Part shown: positions 33,431 through 42,677 of the stretch, one piece after another | Layout: each line of letters opens with the position of its first letter | Numbering within the stretch: position 1 is the stretch's first letter | From: Thermoanaerobaculia bacterium | GTDB taxonomy: Bacteria; Acidobacteriota; Thermoanaerobaculia; Gp7-AA8 | Direction: 5' to 3' | DNA length: 64,000 bases | Assembly: GCA_017883205.1 (NCBI GenBank) | Contig: JADGNZ010000010.1 | Coordinates: 1-64,000, forward strand | The notes under the pieces: model-generated | Seen by the model: only the letters and a program-made list of their open reading frames with translations | Database searches by the model: none | Told to the model about the DNA's origin: nothing | Made by a program: the position numbers and the translations under genes

Positions 33431-34519
33431 ATGAGTGCATACGCAACAAAGCTCGCCGAAGGTTTTTCGGCGAAGCTCTCAAAGGAACTGTACGCGACCG
33501 CTCTCTTCGACCAGCTCGTCAACCGAGACTACGAAGGGGACATCGTGAATGTCGGCTCTTTGCTGAACATCCTCGATTTCGCGCGGCTCTCTGAGAAGGA
33601 CTACTCGGGTTCCAACCTCTCGGTTGATGACCTGAACGAGAACAACGGCCAGCTCTCGATCGATAAGCAGAAATCGTTCTACTACCGCATCAAGAGCATC
33701 GACGTTTTCAAATCCTACATCAAGAACCCGCAGTCCACGCTCGTGCAGCAGACCGCCGAGGAACGCCGGAAGAACATCGACATTTATGTCTTTGGCAAGT
33801 ACGGCAAGACCGCGGCAGGCCAGCGCATCGGCACGGACTACACGACTGGCACCGTCACCGTCACCACGGGCACGGGCGCCGTCGTCGGTTCCGGTACGAC
33901 CTTCACCGCGGCGATGGTCGGTCGGGGCTTCAAGGCCACCGGCCACACCAAGTGGTATCGCGTCGCGACCTTCACGGACACGACCCATATCACCATCGAG
34001 AACGACCTGGACGACGTGGCTTCCACCTACGACGGCGGCTCCATCTCTGGAGGCACCGCGTACGTCATCGAAGCGAACACGCCCGTCCAGATGACCACCT
34101 CGAACGCGCTCCAGCTCTTGCTCCAATTAAAGCAAAAGCTCGACGCGGCGGAAGTGCCCGCAGCGGACCGCGTGCTCATCCTCCCCACGGAGGTCGGCAC
34201 CGTTCTCCCTCGCGGCACGAACATCAACATGGCGGTCCCCGCCGTGTACGATTCGCTCATCAAGACCGGATGGCTGACCGACCTGGCCGGCTTCCGCATC
34301 TACATGAGCGCCCGTCTCTCCGGCGACAACACCAATGGCTATCACAGCATCGGTGCGCAGAAGGGATGGCAGACCTTCGCTGACAAGGTGATCAAAGCCC
34401 AGATGGAAGAGGACCTGATCGGGAACTTCGGTTCCGCCTTCAAGGACCTTTACGTCTACGGCTCCAAGGTCAAGGACAACCGGCGCAAATTCGGCGCTGA
34501 GCTGTTCGTCTACGTCTAG
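33431..34519 (+). CDS. Major capsid protein
   Basis: 362 aa. The N-terminal helix (ATKLAEGFSAKLSKELYATA), the phrase FDQLVNRDYEGDIVNVGSLL and the C-terminal AFKDLYVYGSKVKDNRRKFG fit P22/gp5-like coat proteins of the HK97 fold. An inserted beta domain with repeated Gly/Thr (GTVTVTTGTGAVVGSGTTFT) spans about residues 137-215, like the I-domain or a surface domain. Flanked by leader and trailer hairpins. Role by position and size is strong; subfamily less so. Confidence 0.8.
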   Translation: MSAYATKLAEGFSAKLSKELYATALFDQLVNRDYEGDIVNVGSLLNILDFARLSEKDYSGSNLSVDDLNENNGQLSIDKQKSFYYRIKSIDVFKSYIKNPQSTLVQQTAEERRKNIDIYVFGKYGKTAAGQRIGTDYTTGTVTVTTGTGAVVGSGTTFTAAMVGRGFKATGHTKWYRVATFTDTTHITIENDLDDVASTYDGGSISGGTAYVIEANTPVQMTTSNALQLLLQLKQKLDAAEVPAADRVLILPTEVGTVLPRGTNINMAVPAVYDSLIKTGWLTDLAGFRIYMSARLSGDNTNGYHSIGAQKGWQTFADKVIKAQMEEDLIGNFGSAFKDLYVYGSKVKDNRRKFGAELFVYV

Positions 34520-34530
34520 ACCTTGCTCGC

Positions 34531-34566
34531 GTGTCTCTTCCGCCCTTTGGGGCGGAGGAAGGCACA
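34531..34566 (+). other. Stable hairpin after coat gene
   Basis: TCCGCCC-TTTG-GGGCGGA (34539-34556), extendable by GTG/CAC at the base. There is no T-tract, so it is more likely an RNA-stabilising or processing hairpin than a terminator. Confidence 0.55.
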
Positions 34567-34603
34567 CGAACAAAGGTCGCAACATTCATCAATCGCTCAA
34601 TCC

Positions 34604-35104
34604 ATGTCCCGATCCATCACTTCCAAGAATCTCCCGAACACCGAAGGCGAGCTCGCAACGCTCTTCGACAAGCTGCAACGCGCCGTGACGAACGTTCTCC
34701 ACGTCTCCGGAGCGCTCGCCATCCACGGCTCCGCTTCCGCGCTCGCGAAGACCGCCGCGACCATCTACGGTCTTGTTGACGGCGTTCCCTTCTCCAAGGC
34801 CGCCGCCGACTGCGCCGCCCTCGTCGGAACCATCACCAACGCGAAGTTCAACGTCTTCGTCTTCACCGTGAACGCCGCAGGCACGTTCAAGACGTACATG
34901 GGAACCGAGGCTGCGACCTTCGCGGCCGTCACGTTCCCGACTGTTGCTGACGGCGAGGTCGTCGTTGGCTACGTCATCGTGAACCCCACCGGCACCGGCA
35001 ACTTCGTCGGCGGCACCACCGCTCTCGATGACGCGACCGTCGTACCGAACGCGGTCTACGTCAACACCGTCGGCATGTTCGCTCCCTTCTGCAACCCTCT
35101 CTAA
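34604..35104 (+). CDS. Probable head decoration or fibre protein
   Basis: 166 aa, MSRSITSKNLPNTEGELATL. After a helical N-terminus come many small beta strands rich in Ala/Thr/Val (FNVFVFTVNAAGTFKTYMGT, GEVVVGYVIVNPTGTG). The layout fits a capsid-surface trimer or fibre protein. It follows the coat gene and has an AAAGGTCG octamer 32 nt before the start. No family recognised. Confidence 0.55.
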   Translation: MSRSITSKNLPNTEGELATLFDKLQRAVTNVLHVSGALAIHGSASALAKTAATIYGLVDGVPFSKAAADCAALVGTITNAKFNVFVFTVNAAGTFKTYMGTEAATFAAVTFPTVADGEVVVGYVIVNPTGTGNFVGGTTALDDATVVPNAVYVNTVGMFAPFCNPL

Positions 35105-35135
35105 GGTCGAATCACACTAACCAACCAACAACGAA

Positions 35136-35591
35136 ATGAAATATGTAGCATTCGGCGCGGCAGGTGCGGCCTCTATCACCGCCGCGACCGCAGGCATCAT
35201 CAAAGTGGACAACCCCGCGTCGGCCACCATGGCCGCAGCGAAGATCTACGAGTGGGCCATCGGTCCCGGCGCGAACAGCGCAGACAACAACTACGCCGTA
35301 CGTGCCAAGCGGCAATCCACCGCCGGCACCTGGACCGCCGTGACCCCTTCTCCGCTCGACGCAAAAGCCGGAGCATCCGTAACGACCGCTGGCGTGGCCT
35401 CGACCGCTGCCGGCACGGGCGGCGTCGTCCTCGGACAGTGGGGCTTCCACATGCGCGGCGGTTACCGCTGGGTAGCTATCCCTGGCGGCGAGCTGGTCGT
35501 ACCGCTCGTCTTCTCGAACGGCATCATCCTCGAGTACATCTTCGCCCAAGGCACCGATGTTCTCGAAGCTGAGCTGTACTTCGACGAATAA
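35136..35591 (+). CDS. Probable small virion protein
   Basis: 151 aa beta-rich protein (MKYVAFGAAGAASITAATAG, ends GIILEYIFAQGTDVLEAELY). AAGGTCG lies 33 nt upstream, fused to the previous stop. Likely a second structural protein of the head by position; unknown family. Confidence 0.55.
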   Translation: MKYVAFGAAGAASITAATAGIIKVDNPASATMAAAKIYEWAIGPGANSADNNYAVRAKRQSTAGTWTAVTPSPLDAKAGASVTTAGVASTAAGTGGVVLGQWGFHMRGGYRWVAIPGGELVVPLVFSNGIILEYIFAQGTDVLEAELYFDE

Positions 35592-35596
35592 CGCCC

Positions 35597-35752
35597 ATGA
35601 ACCCCTGCTGCGAAAAGCACGACCGCTTAGACCTGAAGCTCGGCGCCGCCGAGTACACGGCCGCGGAGTGCGGCAGCCAGAACGCCGGGACATCGAAACC
35701 GGAGTTCTGCTGCTTCGACTGTCCCACACTCAAGGAATCACTGAACGCATGA
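35597..35752 (+). CDS. Small Cys-rich (zinc-ribbon-like) protein
   Basis: 51 aa, MNPCCEKHDRLDLKL then CCFDCPTLKESLNA, with six Cys and one His. Overlaps the next start (ATGA at 35749), so the two Cys-rich genes are coupled. Function unknown. Confidence 0.5.
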   Translation: MNPCCEKHDRLDLKLGAAEYTAAECGSQNAGTSKPEFCCFDCPTLKESLNA

Positions 35753-36111
35753 TCCGCGGCGACAAACCTTCCGGCTACTTCCAAACCCACGACGGGCGCG
35801 GAATTAAGGTCGAAGGCGAGTCCCGACAGTGTGGACACTGCCAGTTCATCTGGGAGTACAAGCCCGGAAGCGGACGCCGCTACGGGCTTTGTACCTCCTG
35901 CAAATGCATGACGTGCGCGCGCGACGAATGCAAAGCCGACCAGCTTGAGAAGCGCGCCATCATCTGGCACGAGGACGGGAAGAACTACGACTGTGTCCCG
36001 TTCGACGAATGGAACTACCGCCTCATGAACAAGGCCGCGCACACGACCGGGACCATCGGCAAAGACTTTCTTATGAACGATTCCGGCATCGTCATCCCAC
36101 GCCCTGACTAA
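35749..36111 (+). CDS. Zinc-finger protein
   Basis: 120 aa from MIRGDKPSGY. The knuckles CGHC and CTSCKCMTCARDEC (about residues 30-65) bind one or two zinc ions by their spacing. The rest is basic and aromatic (IIWHEDGKNYDCVPFDEWNY). Overlaps the gene before (ATGA) and the next (TAATG). A Cys-rich protein among virion genes is unusual; role unknown. Confidence 0.65.
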   Translation: MIRGDKPSGYFQTHDGRGIKVEGESRQCGHCQFIWEYKPGSGRRYGLCTSCKCMTCARDECKADQLEKRAIIWHEDGKNYDCVPFDEWNYRLMNKAAHTTGTIGKDFLMNDSGIVIPRPD

Positions 36112-36800
36112 TGGCAATCGCCCGCGACAACTCAAAGTCCCAAAGCGGCTCCGGCTCAAGCCTGACCGTCACTTTTACATGTACCGGCGCGAACCGTATC
36201 GTGTTCGTCGCCATCGAGGCTGACAGCCACGACCCGACCGGCATCACCTACGACGGAGTCGCGATGACCCGCATCGACGGGCAGAGCCTCAACACGCACT
36301 TCTGGTCCCTTTGGTATCTCATCGCTCCCAGCACCACCACGAACGCGAACGTCGTCGCGAGCTACGGACAGTCCGAGTCGTACATCGACATGGAGATCAG
36401 CTCGTACACGGGCGTCAAGCAGACCTTGAGCTACTCGGGGGGAGGTGCGGAGAACTTTACTCACGGAGTTGGCGGTAGTCCTTTCACGACGAACCTCACC
36501 ACGATCAACGATAACTCGTGGACCATCCTGTTCGGAGCGGACATCACGAGCGGGACTCCACCGAGCGCGAGCACCGGCTCTAGCCTTGTCACGACCGCGA
36601 GCGACGGCGCCGCACTCTTCGACAGCAACGCCGCACTCTCGCCAGCCGGCGGCTGGGGAATGACGCTCACTTGGTCCGCAAACATCTACACCATCGGAGC
36701 GACGTTCTCACCCGCCGTCGCGGCAAGCACGAACACCGAATGGAGCCATCCGACGAACCAGCCATCGTCCCACTGGAACCAGAACATCGGCTTTGCCTAA
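36111..36800 (+). CDS. Beta-sandwich virion or fibre protein
   Basis: 229 aa. A repeated beta layout with Ser/Thr/Gly-rich strands (SGSSLTVTFTCTGANRIVFV, ITYDGVAMTRIDGQSL, TYSGAGG-like loops) resembles small carbohydrate-binding or fibre domains. The tail (NTEWSHPTNQPSSHWNQNIG) is Trp/Pro/Asn-rich like the protein encoded next. Stop of the previous gene and start overlap (TAATG). Receptor-binding role is inference. Confidence 0.55.
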   Translation: MAIARDNSKSQSGSGSSLTVTFTCTGANRIVFVAIEADSHDPTGITYDGVAMTRIDGQSLNTHFWSLWYLIAPSTTTNANVVASYGQSESYIDMEISSYTGVKQTLSYSGGGAENFTHGVGGSPFTTNLTTINDNSWTILFGADITSGTPPSASTGSSLVTTASDGAALFDSNAALSPAGGWGMTLTWSANIYTIGATFSPAVAASTNTEWSHPTNQPSSHWNQNIGFA

Positions 36801-36803
36801 ACG

Positions 36804-38057
36804 ATGCTGACCCAGATACCAAAACACAGCAACGCCGGCTCGATCCAAGGACCCACCATCCAGCCTTGGTACATCTATCCAACGAACCAGCCGGACCAAC
36901 CGCGCTATGCCCTGCGGTCCATGCTCCGCTACATCATCCCCGCAGCACCCCAACTCCACCAGGGCGCCACGGTCATACGCACCGACCCCATTCCACCGGT
37001 CACGGTGAGGCCGGAGCTTCGCTACTACGTTCCGGATCTAAACCGCTCTTGGATGTGGGAAGGTCCCGAACCGCAGCTTGATGGCGCGGCCGTCCAACAG
37101 ACTGCACCGATTCCGCCGGTCACCGTCCGGCCGGAGATGCGCTACTACCTGCCGGACATCAATCGCTACATCTCCGAAGGGCCTGAACCGCAAGTCGATG
37201 GAGCGACGAAGATGCGCACCGACCCTATCCCTCCTGTGTCGAAGCCGGAGATGGCCTACTTCTGGCGCGACGTAAACCGCATCCTCGCCGGCGGCGGTCC
37301 CACGAAGCAGTACACGGGTCCCACGAGCATGCAGACGCATCCCACGCCGCCTGTGACCGTGCGTCCCGAGATGAGGTACTACCTGCCAGACGAGAATCGC
37401 TACGTCTTCGAAGGTCCCGACCCCCAGACGACCGGCGCGACCCTGATGCGCACGGACCCGATTCCTCCAGTCACGACCCGGCCGGAGCTTCGCTACTACC
37501 TCCCGGACGAGAACCGCTATATCCCAGAAGGACCGCAGCCGCAGCTCGCCGGACCCATGGTCATGGACACCGTCCCAGTGCCGCCGGTGACCACCCGACC
37601 TGAGCTTCGCTACTACTTCCCTGACGAGAATCGGCACATACGCCAGGGACCGAAAGAGCAATTCGACGGAGCAACGGTCATGTCCACCGATCCGGTCCCG
37701 CCGGTCTCGAACCCTGAGATGTCCTACTGGCAGCGTGACAAGCGAAACCCTTCACACCTTCAGGGCGGCCTCGGACCCACTAAGCAGACGACCGGCCCCA
37801 TCTCGCAGCAGACCTACATCTTCCCGCCGAACAAGCCGGAGTTCTCTTACTACTTCCGCGACGTGAACCGCGTCATGTCGGGCTGGGACCGCCTGCTCTC
37901 CCATGTGACGGACTTCATCAGCCGCTACCGAAAGAAGTATCCGGGCGCGCCGGGAACCTACGCCTCGAAGTACGGAGCCAACCCCGGCACCTACGACGAA
38001 AAGTATCCCAAAGTCGAAGGCACATACACCGAGAAATATCCCTCGAATGGAGCCTAA
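36804..38057 (+). CDS. 39-residue tandem-repeat Pro/Tyr-rich protein
   Basis: 417 aa made of seven full repeats of about 39 residues with partial ones at each end. Consensus is PIPPVTxRPELRYYLPDENR, then about 5 residues, GPxPQxxGATxMRTD. The C-terminus changes to a short repeat (GAPGTYASKYGANPGTYDEK type). Repeats alternate between a YYLPDENR form and a YFWRDVNR form. No signal peptide, no Cys. A long fibrous or tail-sheath-like structural role in the virion is the best guess; I know no family with this repeat. Confidence 0.7.
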   Translation: MLTQIPKHSNAGSIQGPTIQPWYIYPTNQPDQPRYALRSMLRYIIPAAPQLHQGATVIRTDPIPPVTVRPELRYYVPDLNRSWMWEGPEPQLDGAAVQQTAPIPPVTVRPEMRYYLPDINRYISEGPEPQVDGATKMRTDPIPPVSKPEMAYFWRDVNRILAGGGPTKQYTGPTSMQTHPTPPVTVRPEMRYYLPDENRYVFEGPDPQTTGATLMRTDPIPPVTTRPELRYYLPDENRYIPEGPQPQLAGPMVMDTVPVPPVTTRPELRYYFPDENRHIRQGPKEQFDGATVMSTDPVPPVSNPEMSYWQRDKRNPSHLQGGLGPTKQTTGPISQQTYIFPPNKPEFSYYFRDVNRVMSGWDRLLSHVTDFISRYRKKYPGAPGTYASKYGANPGTYDEKYPKVEGTYTEKYPSNGA

Positions 38058-38328
38058 CCAACTACCAGAAGTGAAGGACGCTTTGCAAAAGCGGGACATC
38101 GAAGACCTTGTGAAAGAGGTCCGCGAAGGATTCGTGGGGGTCCACAACCGGCAGGACCAGACGAACGGCAAGGTCCTGAAGAACATCGCGGACATAAACG
38201 CCTTGCAGGTCTGGAACGAAAAGCAAGCCATCAAAGACAAGTACAACAAGCTGATTTGGTATCTCTTCACGGTGGCGCTCTCAACGATCGTCGGACTCGT
38301 CACCTACCTCCTTCTTCACCACCAATGA
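38047..38328 (+). CDS. Coiled-coil protein with C-terminal membrane helix
   Basis: 93 aa, MEPNQLPEVKDALQKRDIED then a heptad-rich middle and a C-terminal membrane helix (KLIWYLFTVALSTIVGLVTYLLL). The layout matches XhlA-type or holin-associated proteins. It overlaps the repeat-protein gene (11 nt) and the next start (ATGA). Lysis role plausible; insertion of a tail component is the alternative. Confidence 0.6.
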   Translation: MEPNQLPEVKDALQKRDIEDLVKEVREGFVGVHNRQDQTNGKVLKNIADINALQVWNEKQAIKDKYNKLIWYLFTVALSTIVGLVTYLLLHHQ

Positions 38329-39989
38329 GCAAACCCATTTCCTTCGGCTATCCCCGCATCTTCGGCTTCGCAGACGGCCGTCATTCGCGCGGCCGCTATC
38401 CGAGCGAGTATTACTTCTCCCAGGGCATGCAGAAGGGCCTCTGGGGCCTCATGACCGGCTACAACGTCGTGAAGCTCAAGGACTCCGTGGACCTTTCCGG
38501 CCTTGGGAACGTCCGATGGTTCGCTGACGCCGGCGGGTACGTATACGCCTTGGACGACGGCGGCAAGGTCTGGAAAGAGACGACCCCGGGAGCGGGCGAC
38601 TTCGCCGCCGAGCACACCGTCTCCGGCTCGACCTCCGGCGGTCAAGGGCTCATCGGCGACCAGAAGGGCCGCATGCTCGCATTCGCCTCGACGACCATTT
38701 CAAAAAAGGACGGGACCTGGTCAGACTCATGGAAGACCGGCCTCACGAGCTACGACCATCCCGCCGACACCTACGAAGACATGGTCATCTTCGGCAACAA
38801 GGACGCCGTGGGCCTCATCGACAACGCGGACAACGTGAACCTCACTGCGCTGAACCTTCCGTCCTCGATGACCGTGGATTGCCTCAAGTCCGGCAAGAAC
38901 GGCATTCTCATCGGAGCGAATCTCGGAAACCGAGGCGCTCTCCTCCTCTGGAACACGCAGACCGACCGCTCCATCGCGCCATGGATATGGACCAGTGGGA
39001 AAATCCAGTCCATCGAGCGCACCGACTCCGGCTGGGTCGTCGTCACGCAGAAGCAGATACTCCTCACGACAGGCTACTCCACGCGCGAGCTCTTTCCCAT
39101 TCTCGACGATCCCCTTGGCTACACGACCTACACCGTCGCACCCCAGGGCACGCTCGTCATCAACAACAAGCTCTTCATCCTGAACCAAGGCAACGGCTAC
39201 GCGCGGATGCGCTGCGGTGCCTACATCTTCGACCTCGGCACCCAGCTCTCCGAGTTCGTTCCCGTCTCCACGCAGAACGTCACCTCATCCATCCCGCAGG
39301 CCATCTACGCCGCAAAAACCATCGCCCAGGAAGTCTTCCTCGGATACCGGGACTCATTCCTCTCGAAGAACTACATCGGGAGCCTCATAGTTTCGGGCGG
39401 CACCATCGGGCACTACTACTCCGAGATACTCGCCGACAACGCGGAAGAGAAGGCCGTCGAAGCAGTCATTCTGAACATGGGCCTCGCCACGATCCTCTCG
39501 AACGTGCAGGACCTCTCGGCGACCATCGCCGTGAAGCTCTACAACTTTCGCAGACCTCTGTGGGGCGTGAACTTCACGAATGCGCAGATCGCGGGTCATC
39601 CTGAACAGGTCCGAGTGGACGGCTTGAACGCGGGTCTCACGCGCGCATCCGCAGGGGATGAGGTCACACCCCTTGAAGGCGCGAACGCCGGCTTGTCGAG
39701 GCACGTCACCGCCATCGCGAACGCGGGAACCGCAACCGAGACCTGGACGCTCGACGCGGCCTTCCCGAACGAGACCGAGACGAGCGTGCATCTCTCGGTG
39801 CAGCCCCTCGTCCTCATCGAGCGGAAGACCATCACTTCGCCCGCGCAAATCCCCGAGCTCTACTTCAACGCCAAGAACAAGTGCAACGGAAAGAAGTTTC
39901 TCGTAAAGGTCGTCATCGAATCGTCGAACGCCCAGCTTGAGCTCCACCGGTCCGACCTCATCCTGGACGACCTCGGGTACACCCCATGA
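38325..39989 (+). CDS. Predicted beta-propeller tail protein
   Basis: 554 aa. The first ~330 residues show repeating four-strand motifs with Trp/Tyr/Gly turns (VRWFADAGGYVYALDDGGKV, GWVVVTQKQILLTTGYSTRE), typical of a beta-propeller. The C-terminal ~200 residues are beta-sandwich-like (TSVHLSVQPLVLIERKTITS). Coupled to both neighbours by ATGA overlaps. Likely a tail hub or receptor-contact protein; no family recognised. Confidence 0.6.
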   Translation: MSKPISFGYPRIFGFADGRHSRGRYPSEYYFSQGMQKGLWGLMTGYNVVKLKDSVDLSGLGNVRWFADAGGYVYALDDGGKVWKETTPGAGDFAAEHTVSGSTSGGQGLIGDQKGRMLAFASTTISKKDGTWSDSWKTGLTSYDHPADTYEDMVIFGNKDAVGLIDNADNVNLTALNLPSSMTVDCLKSGKNGILIGANLGNRGALLLWNTQTDRSIAPWIWTSGKIQSIERTDSGWVVVTQKQILLTTGYSTRELFPILDDPLGYTTYTVAPQGTLVINNKLFILNQGNGYARMRCGAYIFDLGTQLSEFVPVSTQNVTSSIPQAIYAAKTIAQEVFLGYRDSFLSKNYIGSLIVSGGTIGHYYSEILADNAEEKAVEAVILNMGLATILSNVQDLSATIAVKLYNFRRPLWGVNFTNAQIAGHPEQVRVDGLNAGLTRASAGDEVTPLEGANAGLSRHVTAIANAGTATETWTLDAAFPNETETSVHLSVQPLVLIERKTITSPAQIPELYFNAKNKCNGKKFLVKVVIESSNAQLELHRSDLILDDLGYTP

Positions 39990-40819
39990 GCGACGCCCAA
40001 TCCCAAGGCTCCCAAAACCAAGGCGACCAATCGCTCGCGGACCTCGGCATCGAAGGCGGCGGTTCCCAACCGAACGCTCAACCCCCCGCCTACACGCTCG
40101 AAGACTTCCTGCCGGTCCTCCTCACGCTTCTCACACCGAGGAAAGCGCTCACCACCGTGCCGACGTTCACGCCGAAGACCTTCGCAGACTGCATCCAGCT
40201 CTACACGGACGGCACGAACTTCTTCCTCTACGTCTTCATGAACGGCACCTGGCATACCTTCCCGGCAAGCCCCGTCAGTCAGATCATCGCGGGCGACTCC
40301 GCCATCGGCATATCACCGAGTAGCGGCACCGGTGCGGTCAGCATCTTCAACCTCGGTGTGAAGAGCGTTCTCCCTGGCACAAACATCTCCGTCGCAAGCG
40401 ATGGCGCCGGCCACTACACGGTAAACGCCACGGCACCCGCCGCCGCTCTCTACGCGAGCGGTCTCGTCACTCAGGCTGGCAACGACAACACCGACATCGT
40501 CGTCCTCCACGGCCTCGGCGTCAAACCAAAACTCCTCAAAGTGACCGCCACCTACGGAGGCAGCACGCCCGCATATGGCTGGTCATCTGGAACATTCGAC
40601 GGGACCAATTACGCGGAAATCATGATGTGGGGCGTTGTCACTTCTGGCGGTGCCGCTGGGAGTGCCACGGACCGCATCATCCACATCACGCAAGGCAGCG
40701 CGGGAACGTTTGCTTGCACCGCTTCTATGGACAGCACCCAATTCACGCTCAGTCCCACAGTAGCTGGCAGTCCCGGTTTGACCGGCGACGTGAACATTCT
40801 CTGGGAAGCCTATGCATAA
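39986..40819 (+). CDS. Tail-fibre-like protein
   Basis: 277 aa. A low-complexity N-terminus (SDAQSQGSQNQGDQSLADLG), a hydrophobic attachment-like helix (YTLEDFLPVLLTLLTP), then fibre-type repeats (GDSAIGISPSSGTGAVSIFN, GTNISVASDGAGHYTVNA) and a jelly-roll-like C-terminal domain ending TGDVNILWEAYA. This arrangement is typical of short fibre proteins. Last gene before a promoter at 40,835. Confidence 0.65.
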   Translation: MSDAQSQGSQNQGDQSLADLGIEGGGSQPNAQPPAYTLEDFLPVLLTLLTPRKALTTVPTFTPKTFADCIQLYTDGTNFFLYVFMNGTWHTFPASPVSQIIAGDSAIGISPSSGTGAVSIFNLGVKSVLPGTNISVASDGAGHYTVNATAPAAALYASGLVTQAGNDNTDIVVLHGLGVKPKLLKVTATYGGSTPAYGWSSGTFDGTNYAEIMMWGVVTSGGAAGSATDRIIHITQGSAGTFACTASMDSTQFTLSPTVAGSPGLTGDVNILWEAYA

Positions 40820-40834
40820 TCCCCCGCACAGCCG

Positions 40835-40862
40835 TTGACCAATGAAACCTATCCTCTACAGT
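40835..40862 (+). promoter_or_regulatory. Promoter
   Basis: TTGACC-N16-TACAGT, 18 nt before the next ATG; the following TTAAATCAATCCCA also occurs after the 46,340 promoter. Confidence 0.6.
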
Positions 40863-40880
40863 TAAATCAATCCCACCTCA

Positions 40881-41621
40881 ATGCAGTTCTCCGAAGCCCA
40901 ACAGTACCTCATCGAAAATAAGTTGAATGGCAAGATGAGCGACCTCACCGCAGGCGCGAACGCGCTCTTCTCGCTCGCAGAAATAAAGACCGCCATCGAC
41001 CTCGCTGCGAAACGCGCCTGGGATTACCGACGCTGGACCTTCTCCGTCGATGCCCTGAAGCTCACCTACGCCGCGCCCGTGAGCGGCGAATACTACGTCG
41101 ATTACCCCAACACCTTCGCCGACGAGAGCGTGTATCTCCTAATGGTCAACGACGCCGAATGGGGGAAGCGGAACTTCGCCGATTACAAGAAGTGGTTCTC
41201 GGATTATCCGACCGCAACCGACAAAATCTGGGCGAACCTGAAGCGCCAGTGGTTCGCGAACAAGAACGCGCTCGTGAACGGCGACGAGATCGCACTCTTT
41301 GGCAAGCTGAAGGCTCCCGCTCTCGTAAACGACGCAGACCTCCTGCCGTTCTCACCGGACTCAGACAACAACGAGGACAGCGGCAACCAGGCGATCGTTC
41401 GGCTCGCATTCTCTGACCTCTTGGGTTCCGAGAAGAAGAAGGAGTACGCACAGGCTACGGCAGAGGAGAAGGGCGCTTACGCCATCTTGGATGCGCTCTG
41501 GGCTCCGATGGCCGAACGCGAATCGCGCGAGCAATCACAGAACCGCAGCTTCTTTGACACGCCTAATTTCTTCGGACGCAACGGCGGGCGTGGCCAAACC
41601 AACATCGGCAACTTCTCTTAA
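40881..41621 (+). CDS. Head-tail adaptor-like protein
   Basis: 246 aa. The opening (FSEAQQYLIENKLNGKMSDL) and ALFSLAEIKTAIDLAAKRAW DYRRWTF, then YYVDYPNTFADESVYLLMVN, resemble podovirus adaptor/tail accessory proteins that sit under the portal. The C-terminus is polar and Asn/Arg/Gly-rich (FFGRNGGRGQTNIGNF). Assignment is from strand/helix pattern and genome position, not a catalytic motif. Confidence 0.5.
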   Translation: MQFSEAQQYLIENKLNGKMSDLTAGANALFSLAEIKTAIDLAAKRAWDYRRWTFSVDALKLTYAAPVSGEYYVDYPNTFADESVYLLMVNDAEWGKRNFADYKKWFSDYPTATDKIWANLKRQWFANKNALVNGDEIALFGKLKAPALVNDADLLPFSPDSDNNEDSGNQAIVRLAFSDLLGSEKKKEYAQATAEEKGAYAILDALWAPMAERESREQSQNRSFFDTPNFFGRNGGRGQTNIGNFS

Positions 41622-41624
41622 TCC

Positions 41625-42677
41625 ATGTCCTCATTCCAATACGTCACCTCAGCAGGAGCCGCGAAGAACTTCGACGCTCCTGACCAGGAGAGCGCGATGA
41701 AGATGCTCTCCACCTTCGCCGACCGGGACCCGTCGAGCGGTATTCGCATGGTCACGGCTCCCGACGCAGCGGCGCCTCCTGTCGTGCAGCCCGGCCAAGG
41801 CGCGGCCTGGAACGCCGGCGCACCTCCAAACGGTGGGACCGGAGGAACCGGCGATACTCCGCCTCCACCTGCTCCCGTCGTAGACCCCAACCAGGCCGCC
41901 CGCGAGAACGCCGCGAAGGACCTCGGGTACGCAACGTTTGACGACTTCATGAAAGACGTGACGGCGAAGCCCTCGCAGTCCACGCAGGATTTCTACACGA
42001 CCGCCTACAACGCTGCCGGCCTGCCCGACCTCCTTTCGAAGATCGGCGCGAAGAAGGACGCCCTGAACTCAGCGCTCGGCACCGTGAACGACAACCCTTG
42101 GTACGACGAGGCGTTTCGCAGGGGCGAAGCCTCCCGCCTCCAGACCCTCGCGAACGGCGACATCGCGAACCTCCAGGCCGATTACAACGCGCGCCTCGCA
42201 AACGTGCATGACCTTGTGACCCGCGAAACGGCGGACCAGGCCGCGAACGACAAAGTGAATGCCACGAAGCTGAACTACCTACACCAAGCCGTTCAGGACT
42301 CCCTCGCAAACCAGAAAGCCGCTGATACTGTCGCAGTCGCCACCCAGAAGGCAGACGCCGCTCCGCCGAAGACGATCAGTTCCCCCACCACTTCGAACGT
42401 CTACCAGTACAACCCGACGACGAAGCAATTCGAGCAGGTACAGAAGGCCGTGCCAAAGCCCGTCGCGCCAGCAAAGCCAAAGAGTCCGACACCTCCGCCT
42501 ACCGACAAGACGGTCGCAACCTTCACGAAGGCGTTGGCGAACCGAACGACCCTCAACAAAGCTGGCACCCGTGAGCAGTTCATCCGCCAGCTCCAGGCGC
42601 AATTCCCCGGCATCGTCCCTGACGACATCGCCGCCGCGGTCTACAAGGCATACCCCGACCACTATGACGGCAAATGA
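41625..42677 (+). CDS. Probable internal virion (ejection) protein
   Basis: 350 aa. A Pro/Gly-rich linker (residues ~55-90), then long Ala-rich helices (EAFRRGEASRLQTLANGDIA, HQAVQDSLANQKAADTVAVA), a second Pro/Lys linker and a helical end. Elongated helices with flexible linkers fit ejection proteins. Overlaps the start of the 1185-aa gene (ATGATC at 42674), so both are co-translated. Confidence 0.5.
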   Translation: MSSFQYVTSAGAAKNFDAPDQESAMKMLSTFADRDPSSGIRMVTAPDAAAPPVVQPGQGAAWNAGAPPNGGTGGTGDTPPPPAPVVDPNQAARENAAKDLGYATFDDFMKDVTAKPSQSTQDFYTTAYNAAGLPDLLSKIGAKKDALNSALGTVNDNPWYDEAFRRGEASRLQTLANGDIANLQADYNARLANVHDLVTRETADQAANDKVNATKLNYLHQAVQDSLANQKAADTVAVATQKADAAPPKTISSPTTSNVYQYNPTTKQFEQVQKAVPKPVAPAKPKSPTPPPTDKTVATFTKALANRTTLNKAGTREQFIRQLQAQFPGIVPDDIAAAVYKAYPDHYDGK

